Below, piece after piece: positions 52,201 through 58,870 of a stretch of DNA of 64,000 bases. Numbering within the stretch: position 1 is the stretch's first letter; the number at the start of each line of letters is the position of its first letter. The notes under the pieces were generated by a model. The model did no database searches. It was not told the origin of the DNA and saw only the letters and a program-made list of their open reading frames with translations. The DNA is from Petrosia ficiformis (taxonomy: Eukaryota; Porifera; Demospongiae; Haplosclerida; Petrosiidae), in contig OX345639.1 of NCBI GenBank assembly GCA_947044365.1, forward strand, positions 6,133,718 through 6,197,717, in the 5' to 3' direction. A program made the translations under genes and the position numbers.

Positions 52201-53893
52201 AATACTCACTATTTGAAATGAGAGTGGTTCCTACCATAAAGAACATGCCCATTTATAGCAACAAAGTAGTCTTACATGTTACGTAATATGTATTTTCTGT
52301 TACCATAACTGTAACGAGAGTTCTTACCATAAAGTACATGCCCATATATGGAAGAAATAATGGTATATGTTTCATAAGGTGTATTTTCTGTTACTGAATA
52401 ACAAGAGCTCCTGCCATAAGTACATGCCCATATATGGAAGATATAGTGGTATATGTTTGTTGTTATTTTTTTAGATGCTGCACCTTCACCCACTCCTGAG
52501 TCTAAAGTTGAACCTTCTACTTCACCACCACCCACTCCAGAGACAACACCAATACAACCTCCATCAGTAGCAGGATCTATTCCAACCACACCCCCTCCTA
52601 TACCACCTATACCTAGTGAGTTGTACTTTACCACTTATTTTGTTTGAGTGCATACTGCTATTGTCTTATATAATTATTCATGTGAATTACATATAGATAT
52701 ACATATGTACTGTTGTTAATGACACACAGGTGAACCAATACGAGAAGAGCCTTCACCACCTCGTCCTCCTCTTACTCCTCCTACTCCTCCTACTCCTTTA
52801 ATGACATCTGAACAACCTTCATTTGGCAGTCGAATTGAACGACGAGTGAGTAACTAGTTGATTATATAATAACGATATAATATAAATGTACATGTGGAAG
52901 AGTTGGCTAGCCATCAAAGATCTTTAACCCACCATTCCACCGGTTCTTAAGACTGAGCATTCAGTGTACCCCTTTTTTACTTTGAATTTTCTAAACCATT
53001 GTGAATGCTTATTTTTCTAAGCCATGGTGGTTAATTGTTTCTATGCCTTTTGCTAGCATGCTAGGCACATGAATTTCATGTGTTACTAGAAATATATCAT
53101 ATAGCTTCTCTAGGATGCTTACAAATATCATGAATTATAGGAATATATAAACATGATATAGGGAGAAAATGTATCCTTTATGATTGCTTGTGGTGTCATC
53201 GTTCAATAATCATGGCTGACTTTCTCATGCCTGAAACTGTTATAGCAGAGAAATCTTAATCTATTTTTATGAAATACGAGCTTTCATATTGATCACTCTA
53301 GCTCTCAGCCCTTCAATTGTACAGAAGTAGTCGAGTACATTTATTATTGTTTGCACTTGATGGTAAAAGTTTTTTAGACTTGCAGGGTTTCATGCAGGAT
53401 TTTTTGTTAGGGAGAGGAAAGAATCAATCATGTGTGAATCACACTGCTCCTGGGGGGTGCTCCCCAGGTATTTTATACATTTAGACTCGCTGAAGTTGCT
53501 TCTGGTGGCTTTTGGGGCCCCAGAAGGTTTGTAGCTGACATGTTGTTGCATGTTAAAATAAATTTGGCTTGAAATATAGGGGGAGAACTCAAGTTAGGCA
53601 GCAGTGATACCCCCCCACTATATGAAACCCTGACTTGTAACATATAATATATTTAAACAGGTAAAGATATCTCGTATGAGACAAAGGATTGCTGAACGTC
53701 TAAAAGAAGCACAAAATGTTAATGCTATGCTAACCACATTTAATGAGGTAGACATGAGCAACATAATAGAGATGAGAAAAAAACATCAAGAATCTTTCAT
53801 AAAGAAACATGGAATTAAACTAGGATTTATGTCTCCTTTTATCAAAGCATCCTGTTTTGCTCTTCAACATCAACCTGTTGTCAATGCAGGTGA

Positions 53894-53931
<38 letters not shown>

Positions 53932-56232
53932 GGGCTGGGGAAAAGGTTTGAATGTTTGAACCTTCGTGTTTCATTGCCATGCCCACTTTAATGTTTGCAC
54001 ATGTGCACTTTTGCAATCTAAACGTGTGGTTAATAATGTGGACATGTTCCAGAAAAGTCAAGGCTGCTCTGTTTCATTACTCAGTCCAGCAATGCTAAAT
54101 CCAAGTAGATACAGCGACAGGAACAAGACTTGTACACGTTATAAAACAATAATCCAATTGTGGAGGCATTCTATAGTCAATCAAGGTAAAAGCAACATTG
54201 ATAAAACACATGCGAACCTTTGAATATTCTTTCATTCTTGCTGATGAAGCTTTGAATGTTGTTTTGCAACCTTCGTCCCAGCCCTAATACATAATATATA
54301 TTAGTATAATATTATGGAATATACACCATCATTAAACATAATAATGAAATATGAAAACAAGATATGTAGAGAAATGTATCCCTATGATTTGCTTTGAGAT
54401 TCATTGCTGTGGTTTTCTCATGTCTGAAATCCAACAACCTGTTATAATTATTTATTTTTCTATTCTTTTTACTTTACATTCTTTACATTTTTATAGTTAT
54501 TGAAGGTAATGAGATTGTTTATAGAGATTATGTGGATATCAGTGTTGCTGTGGCAACTCCAAAGGTATGTTCTACATGTTTCAGTGATACGGAAACAGCC
54601 AGCTGATGATACAGTACATAATTATGTAATGAATGTACTATATACAATCTTTAACGGGAGCAGGATGAGATTGGTAAAAAAATAGGTTAAAATGTCCTGA
54701 AGTTGCCTCACTATTTTCACACCTCTGCCTGTCTTTATTCCGCACTTCACTCAACCATTTTTCATTTCCTTTGTTCACCCTCCTCTTCTTGTTCCTCAGG
54801 GTTTAGTAGTCCCATTACATGTACCTTAACCCTTTCTTGTTTCCTTCACTCACCCTCCTCCTCTTGTTTCTCAGGGTTTAGTAGTCCCATTACATGTACC
54901 TCAACCCTTTCTTGTTTCCTTCACTCACTCTCCTCCTCTTGTTCCTCAGGGTTTAGTAGTCCATTACCCCAACCCTTTCTCATTTCCTTCACTCACCCTC
55001 ATCTTCTTGTTCCTCAGGGTTTAGTGGTCCCAGTTATAAGAAATGTAGAGACAATGAACTATTCAAGTATTGAGAAGAATCTTCATAGTCTTGGGGAGAA
55101 GGTATATACTATTATTGTGGCATTTGATTATTTCTAATTGTAAACATTCAATGTTCTTTAGCGTGTTAGCAAGTTAACTTTCGAACTTTAAATAGATCAC
55201 AATTCTGGTTAACAGTTAAGTAGTATTAAGGCAGTAACCTCGAGTAGGCAATTTGTATTGTTTTATTGCAATTTAGCCATACAGTTCTAACTTTTATAAC
55301 AAATTTAGTTGACTATCATCAATAAACAGACGTTTGCCCCCAAAATTGTGACCGTCATGGATAGACCAATTTATCGAAGACTGTGATTTATAGGACACTA
55401 TTTAATGTCTACAAAATTGTGAATTATTCCTTTTGTATTAATTTTCATTGCCACACATATACATATGCATATTGTATCTTGACAGGCCAAAGAGGGATCA
55501 TTGGCTATAGAAGAAATGGATGGAGGAACGTTCACTGTCAGCAATGGAGGGGTGTTTGGATCTATGTTTGGTACCCCTATAATTAACCCACCTCAATCTG
55601 CAATACTTGGCATGCATGGTGTATTTGACAGACCAGTTGCTATTGATGGAAAGGTAATACAATATTATCTCCAGCTATTAATTTTAATTTGAATCAATGA
55701 TTGGCAAGCTACACACTTCAATTGAAGTGCAGCTGCCTGGTCATATGCATTTGCAAAGAGTCTGTAGTTTTTAAAGCAAAGAGAATTGGATTGTTGAATA
55801 TCTGTGTGTCTGTTTTAAATTTATCCTTTGTTGCAAGTATTCCATTTATCTGTTACACTTTTTATTTCCCCCAAGTCTCGTTAACACATTTGTTATAATT
55901 CTGTGACTTCCAGCTCGCTTTTCTGATAGAAAATGTAAATTTATAAAACTCAAGTGGTTTATACTACATTACATGTCCCAATAGAGATCTTTCCATGCAG
56001 GAGCTTGTGGCGGCCAAGTACTGTAAATTGCTGTGATGGATATACAATTACTTATTTTTCCAGGGTTGTTGAGTTATCATGCTTTATATTTTATTAGGTT
56101 GAGATTCGTCCTATGATGTACATAGCACTTACATATGATCATAGACTAATAGATGGACGTGAAGCAGTATTGTTTTTAAGGAAGATTAAATCAGCCATTG
56201 AGGACCCTCGTATTTTGCTTCTAGATATCTAA
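32873..56232 (+). CDS. DLST: Dihydrolipoamide succinyltransferase (E2 of 2-oxoglutarate dehydrogenase)
   Basis: Transfers the succinyl group from lipoamide to CoA in the mitochondrial TCA cycle and forms the core of the complex. Fourteen exons: 32873-32902, 33027-33111, 33226-33259, 34910-35007, 36199-36276, 39749-39804, 45172-45280, 52475-52615, 52730-52845, 53661-53889, 54497-54564, 55018-55101, 55486-55653 and 56098-56232. Phases match and the total is 476 aa (human 453). The basic, Ser/Thr-rich first 90 residues look like a mitochondrial presequence. The lipoyl domain starts [19 protein letters not shown], and its lipoyl Lys (ETDK, about residue 127) is the last codon of exon 6. A Pro-rich linker follows with no E1/E3-binding domain, as in animal DLST. 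The catalytic domain runs from [13 protein letters not shown] to the C-terminus, with the active-site DHRLIDG motif (His about 447). It ends DPRILLLDI, like human. Confidence 0.97.
33378..33848. mobile_element. Terminal-inverted-repeat element, GTAACCTGGGGTAATT family
   Basis: The left end AGTAACCTGGGGTAATTACG and the right end TTCGAATTTACCCCAGGTTA are inverted repeats. The internal motif GGGGTAATTTCGAACTA recurs twice, at about 33593 and 33764. Confidence 0.8.
33877..34299. mobile_element. Terminal-inverted-repeat element, GTGACCGAATTTGC family
   Basis: The left arm GTGACCGAATTTGCGAAAAT continues into CAGGCTTATGGGA. The right arm is its reverse complement with one mismatch, giving arms of about 33 bp. 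TA-rich sequence flanks both sides, consistent with TA target duplication. It abuts the preceding element. Confidence 0.85.
34385..34530 (-). mobile_element. MITE family E copy, reverse orientation
   Basis: GTAGCTATATTACACATTC, then TTATACAAACCACAGAATAC and TTTCATGCTTGAGTAA are the reverse complement of 15885-16090. Confidence 0.7.
35206..35428 (+). mobile_element. MITE family B copy
   Basis: Starts CAGTGTTTTTGATAAGCTTA and ends near ATATCCAAAACTCTG, forming imperfect inverted ends. The interior matches 11745-11965. Confidence 0.8.
35443..35795. mobile_element. Inverted-repeat element, GTGACCGAGCAAGCG type
   Basis: The left end GTGACCGAGCAAGCGAATAG resembles the GTGACCGAATTTGC element. GGTCAAAAGTAACAAA near the left is inverted as TTTGTTACTTTTGATC near 35780. 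Confidence 0.55.
36140..36180. repeat. CTC trinucleotide run at a DLST acceptor
   Basis: About 13 CTC repeats form the pyrimidine tract just upstream of the acceptor of DLST exon 36199-36276. Confidence 0.9.
36492..36583. repeat. Foldback (hairpin) element
   Basis: TATAGGACC...GTTTTGTGTCC...GATATAGCCC is followed, after a short loop, by its reverse complement GGGCTATATC...GGACACAAAAC...GGTCCTATA. Confidence 0.8.
36908..37160. mobile_element. MITE family D copy (diverged)
   Basis: ACCTAACCAAATTTGGTATT and TACTGAATTTGGTTGG are inverted around a centre, as in the hairpin at 28277-28546. The flanks are diverged. Confidence 0.5.
37183..37420. mobile_element. TTTAGTTAACTATAACTA-type repeat, copy 1
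   Basis: GTTGTTTTAGTTAACTATAA begins the block and TGCTAAAACAAC closes it in inverted form. A second copy with the same internal order lies at 38966-39260, and a fragment at about 12065-12150. Confidence 0.7.
37655..37830. mobile_element. MITE family F copy
   Basis: Begins TGTCACCATACAGTACAGTA and ends TTACTGTATGATGACATTTC, giving inverted ends. Confidence 0.72.
38432..38523. repeat. TG dinucleotide microsatellite
   Basis: About 46 TG repeats with a single TA interruption, in a DLST intron. Confidence 0.97.
38784..38945 (+). mobile_element. Pogo/Tigger-type end
   Basis: CAGTGAAACCCCTCTATTCT followed by GGACACCCTTGGGACAAATA matches the element at 4211. The right end is degenerate (GATGTCCTAGAGGATGTCAC). 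Confidence 0.6.
38966..39260. mobile_element. TTTAGTTAACTATAACTA-type repeat, copy 2
   Basis: Begins GTGTTGTTTTAGTTAACTAT and ends AAACTATAACAACACT, so the ends are inverted. It resembles 37183-37420. Confidence 0.7.
39868..40015. mobile_element. MITE family D fragment
   Basis: GGCCATTTTTTACAAGAAAC and CTTGTACAAAGTGGCTGAAT are inverted, as in the inner arms of the 22205 copy. Confidence 0.5.
40335..40535 (-). mobile_element. MITE family E copy, near full-length
   Basis: Begins GGGTCATTACTTCATATAAG and ends CTTCTTATATGAAGAAACAA, so both ends can pair. The interior is the reverse complement of 15885-16090. Confidence 0.7.
40637..41010 (+). mobile_element. tRNA-derived SINE-like sequence flanked by 50-60-bp direct repeats
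   Basis: TCTTTCAGCCTTATTCATAG with about 30 further bases occurs at about 40650-40692 and again at about 40963-41008. Between them, at about 40883-40955, lies an A-box (TAGCTCAGTGGTGAGAGCA) and a B-box (GGTTCAATTCC) with tRNA spacing. The anticodon loop is too large for a functional tRNA. Confidence 0.6.
41990..42172 (-). mobile_element. MITE family A copy, reverse orientation
   Basis: TTCTTTTTTGTGTATGTCAA and TTATTGAGTTACAGTATAAT followed by CATGTATTAACC are the reverse complement of the family core. Confidence 0.75.
42655..43235. repeat. 9-bp minisatellite (ACTAGTACA) with an inverted block
   Basis: Units ACTAGTACA and ACCAGTACA/ACCAATACA repeat from 42655 to about 42955. They switch to the reverse complement (TTGTACTAG) at about 42964-43035, then return to the forward orientation up to about 43235. 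The stop-free frames on both strands are repeat artefacts. Confidence 0.93.
43391..43860. repeat. 96-bp tandem repeat, five copies
   Basis: TACTGCAGGGTATAATCCCT starts each unit (43391, 43487, 43583, 43679, 43775). The start itself contains the inverted pair AGGGTATAATCCCT. Copies 3-5 share extra substitutions. The last copy runs directly into a family A MITE. Confidence 0.95.
43853..44020 (+). mobile_element. MITE family A copy
   Basis: TTTAATGTCATAAGGTTAAT, then GGATTGAAATTTGACGTATA and a diverged right end. Confidence 0.7.
44968..45130. repeat. 41-bp tandem repeat, four copies
   Basis: TTAGAATACACTGATTATGA with CTACTGTAGTGTATTGGTTTA repeats just upstream of DLST exon 45172-45280. ATACACT and AGTGTAT are inverted within the unit. 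Confidence 0.95.
45455..45612. mobile_element. MITE family F copy
   Basis: AATGTCACCATACAATACAG followed by TTTGATTTCCACACTACAGT is shared with 37655-37830. Confidence 0.65.
45652..45800 (-). mobile_element. MITE family A copy, reverse orientation
   Basis: TTCACCTTGTCCTCAGGAAA, TCATAACTTTAGTTTGAAAT and GTTCTTTTTTGTGTATGTAA are the reverse complement of the right half of the family. Confidence 0.7.
45880..46285. mobile_element. MITE family C, near full-length
   Basis: GGATCCCTATGATTGCTTTA at the left and GGGAAAGCAATCATAGGGAT at the right are inverted. An internal TA microsatellite lies at about 46182-46228. Confidence 0.78.
46560..46980. repeat. Degenerate minisatellite of AGTAATAGTAAT type
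   Basis: Units of about 55-65 bp containing TTGGATGTATTAGTAATAGT and ATATATTACA(C/T)TGAC or ACTAAC repeat six to seven times in the DLST intron. Confidence 0.8.
46985..47175 (+). mobile_element. MITE family B copy (left end truncated)
   Basis: Starts inside the family at CTTTTTATTTGGCACTGCAC and ends CATGCTTCAAAAAGTATCAA. Confidence 0.75.
48371..48498. mobile_element. Foldback element with CGCGGTT arms
   Basis: TACCGTTTTCGCGGTTAATA pairs with CATGCGTATGAACCGCGAAAACAGTA-type sequence at the right. Inner blocks AATCCCTCG and CGGGATTATA, and GCCATAGCAACC-like inner arms, are also inverted. It is about 128 bp. Confidence 0.8.
48945..49135 (-). mobile_element. MITE family B copy, reverse orientation
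   Basis: GAAGCATGGGCCAAATTGGG, CAATTAACAAAGAGTTAATG and CATATGAGCTTATCAAAACC match 11745-11965 in reverse. Confidence 0.75.
49209..49497. repeat. 32-bp minisatellite, about nine copies
   Basis: GAGGTTGGGGCTTATCCCTA followed by TTAGACAGTAAT repeats in the DLST intron, with CCCTA/TCTCTA variants. Confidence 0.95.
50066..50700. repeat. Short tandem units followed by a degenerate roughly 200-bp repeat
   Basis: Three copies of a 30-bp unit (TTGATTATTGGTAAAGACTA...) at 50066-50160 are followed by three diverged copies of a longer unit. That unit contains GATATCTATGAATCCCTATG, ACCATGTTGACTATTACC and AAAGGATATTCCTGTAA. Confidence 0.8.
51055..51258 (-). mobile_element. MITE family A copy, reverse orientation
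   Basis: TATTGAGTTACAGTATAATG, ATCATGTATTAACCTTATGA and CATTATACTATACACTATAC are the reverse complement of the family core. Confidence 0.75.
53158..53255. mobile_element. MITE family C, left-end fragment
   Basis: AAATGTATCCTTTATGATTG, then TCATGGCTGACTTTCTCATG and CCTGAAACTGTTA match the left third of the 45880 element. A similar fragment lies at 54365-54450. Confidence 0.65.
54365..54450. mobile_element. MITE family C, left-end fragment
   Basis: GAAATGTATCCCTATGATTT, then TTTCTCATGTCTGAAATCCA, like the fragment at 53158. Confidence 0.6.
54770..55035 (+). repeat. Roughly 75-bp tandem repeat carrying copies of a DLST splice acceptor
   Basis: TTGTTCCTCAGGGTTTAGTA is present with acceptor AG at 54799, 54874 and 54949. 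The functional acceptor at 55017 reads TTGTTCCTCAGGGTTTAGTG. Each unit includes the pyrimidine tract, the AG and the first exon codons (GLVVP). Confidence 0.92.
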
Positions 56233-57139
56233 TTATGTGATGGTATAGGATGATGTGTTGTGTATTATATAATTATGTAGGTATACTACTTGTATTAAGA
56301 TATACTTTAGACAGAGATTTTTATTTTTTTTCATGTCAAACACGTCAACAGCTCAGGGATAAACAGCAGAATAACAATAAAATAAAAGTGTTAGTACAAA
56401 GTCAACATTATTTAGATCATTATATAATTATCTAATACCAGTGTCTGTATGTGCCTTTTTAGCCACACCTATGTATAAGAAACCATAGGAACAAGCTTAA
56501 ACTTTCTCTATTAACATTGTGTAATTGTACACAGAACTCAGTTTTATATTGAACCAAACAACTACTTCACTAAATTTATTCTCTCGGTTAAATTCTTGGA
56601 ATTGTCCTAGACTTACAAAAGATTCATTTATGTTATCGAAGAGTTTAGATACCACCATATGCCACATGCCTTGAATGGATTTGGCTTTACCTCGGCAAAT
56701 TCCCTTAAAAAATATATATCTCAGTATGGTGAAACATCAAAGTAAACCACAGGTTTATAAATCAGATATAACGCAGCCTCAGTGAAACAGACTAAAAACA
56801 TTCAACGCTTACCTTCTAAGTGAAGACAGAATGGTAGGAGAAGCAACATACACATGTACATCCACAAAGGTTTTGTCTTTCTGGAAATATAATTATAACA
56901 CTTACACAGTACACATGCTTGGTGATTGTGAATAATCAGATTCTATATACCATATATTCAATGACCATACTACGTAAGAATGTACTAACTTGCCTAAATT
57001 AATGCTGCCAAAGGCAGTATCAAGTATTATAACTTTTTCATACCAACTCATTGTTTTAACTCCTGTACTAATGGAATATAATTTGTCATTTGGATTCTAC
57101 ATAAACTCAACATCAGTGTATATTAATATTACATATTAA
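56233..57139. other. Intergenic region between convergent DLST and CCDC167-like genes
   Basis: Contains the DLST 3' end and a small minus-strand open frame at 56497-56703, preceded by an acceptor-like TTTTTTAAG. A possible exon lies at 56813-56880 (TTTCCAG acceptor, GTAAGC donor). Neither is assigned to a family. Confidence 0.4.
56497..56703 (-). CDS. Unassigned short open frame, possible exon
   Basis: Open for 68 codons after an acceptor-like TTTTTTAAG, to a TAA at 56497-56499. It includes MWHMVVSKLFDNINESF and FQEFNRENKFSEVVV. No ATG-led start with a signal was found, and the frame does not join in phase with the candidate exon at 56813-56880. It may be a degraded transposon fragment. I do not recognise it. 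Confidence 0.2.
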   Translation of the reverse strand, partial: GICRGKAKSIQGMWHMVVSKLFDNINESFVSLGQFQEFNRENKFSEVVVWFNIKLSSVYNYTMLIEKV

Positions 57140-57537
57140 CTATTGTGTATATGTAGGTGTTTTTGAAGTACTTTTTGCAAATGAATAAATTAGAATTGCT
57201 AGGACGACAACTAGAATTGCAAACAATGTTGTATTCCTGTTCTCCCTCCTGAGGTCTGTAAGCTGCTTCTCTGAAAAATAAGTTGCATTTGACTCAAACC
57301 AGCAACAGATACGTGTAACTAACCTTTACTAATCATTTCAGTTCTTGTATGTTCTGCTTCTTCCTTTAACTTGTTCCTAATTGCACAGAGATTTATTAAA
57401 GAGTTAACTCAATCAAACACATTTTCTGTTCTAAATACTTGCCTATCATCAGTAGTTGTCTTTTTCTCTCTCAGTGATCCATTGATTTTTTCTATTCTCT
57501 TCTTGCATTGAGCCACTTCTTTTTCTAACTGCTCAAT
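57140..57537 (-). CDS. CCDC167: CCDC167-like coiled-coil, tail-anchored membrane protein (5' end not found)
   Basis: Three exons on the minus strand: 57443-57537, 57324-57376 and 57140-57270, with matching phases (0 in, 2, 1). They encode about 92 residues: a charged coiled coil (IEQLEKEVAQCKKRIEKING at the start), then KEKQLTDLRRENR, a single TM helix (about 18 residues, TTLFAILVVVLAILIYSF) and a short tail. Human CCDC167 has the same order: [20 protein letters not shown], then KELKFLRQENRK, then a C-terminal helix. The first exon, with the Met and about 15 residues, should lie upstream, perhaps beyond the satellite, but none was convincing. The intron between exons 57443-57537 and 57324-57376 needs a GC donor (AG|GCAAGT). 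Confidence 0.75.
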
Positions 57538-58870
57538 CTATACAGGAAAAGTATAGCTACATCACATGATTGACAGAATGTAGAAAAGTGTACTTGAGTT
57601 ATAATGGTTGCCATCACTTTATTCAGAAAATACGTTTTATTAGAATATATATGGTAACCTGAACTAGTCATCTCTGAATATATTTGTGTCCTAATCACTG
57701 TGGTGAATACAGTCTCATCCCCAACTTATTAACTTAATATCACTGAGTGGAGTCAAACCAGGCCCCACTGATAACAGAACATTATTGAAAATTATGCTGA
57801 AATGTATTACTGCAGTTGCATTCTAATTAAAAAACAAAATGACAATATAAATAGATCCTGTGATGTGGCAAGCACTTATGAAGCTGATGTAGTCTATATA
57901 GCGAAGGAGCTGGCCTGCGAGACTAAGCTGATGGCCCTTGTTTGTCTTTTATCAGTGTAGATAACCAGATAGTGCCATCAACTTTAAAGTAGCAATGGTA
58001 TCAGCCTACTGGTTGTGACGATTACTCAGGTTTTCACCAAGTAATTGTCCTTGCAGGGGTAGAAACATGAATGCATCTATCATTGATAATTATTTTGCAG
58101 AATGGTGAAAGCTCGTATATTGAGATATAATATATTTATGTATAATAAGGTTATAACATCTCTAGGAGGGCTGTTGTCTGTAACTGAGCCAGAGGGCCAT
58201 ATATAGGCCACTCAATATCACTGAAGAATTGAATTAATCGAACTGACTGAAACTGCTATATAATAGCTGATACACATGATCACTCAATAATTAGAATCTG
58301 CGTGTATATCATATGGTCACTCTTGCAAATCACAACCAGCTTGACTGTAGGTCAGGATGAATTATCGTATCACATGGTCTCACTTCTTTAGAAACACTTT
58401 TTTCACTGTAGACATTAAACCATTAATAATGTCTTGTGCTTATAATTATTATTAATTATAAAAACATAGTCCTTCCTTAAAATAAATATTATAGTCCTAG
58501 CAGTTACTTTAAAAGAACTTTGTTCATACACACTTCTAACTAATCATTATGCATGTCCTTTCTGTAATTTTCTCTCATTATGGGCTTTTAAAGCCCATAA
58601 TGAGAGAAAGCTTTTAGTAACCGATTTTTTTTTAAACGAAATGAAATGAAATTAAAATAAAACTTTAATAAGGTAGCTAAGTCCCACAAAGGGTTAACTG
58701 GTAGTAATGACAGAATATTAAGAATAATTTTTGCATTATAGCTCCATAGTTTTATTGACAACTGTTCAAACAAATTCCTGGTTGCCATCTTCACTTCGAG
58801 GCCACTTCTAACTGTAGTTCTCAGTGCGATGGATTTTAATGTCTTGTTTGCAAATGGGGTCCATAGTAAC
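57538..58870. other. Region upstream of the CCDC167-like exons
   Basis: No convincing exon was found. A 68-codon minus-strand open frame (58588-58794) ends inside the palindrome at 58571 and has no recognised homology. A lone satellite-like monomer (AGTAACCGATTT) occurs at about 58617, some 250 bp before the main array. Confidence 0.4.
58571..58608. repeat. Near-perfect palindrome at the satellite edge
   Basis: TCTCTCATTATGGGCTTT and AAAGCCCATAATGAGAGA are perfect 18-bp inverted arms separated by one base. Confidence 0.92.

Noticed and set aside
54703..55017. Coding extension upstream of DLST exon 55018
   Set aside because: An open frame does run through the decoy repeats, but it consists of the repeated pyrimidine tracts. 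The alignment with DLST starts precisely at the last acceptor.
58588..58794. Candidate first exon of the CCDC167-like gene
   Set aside because: The frame runs to a stop inside the palindrome, and no donor gives the required phase 0 junction.
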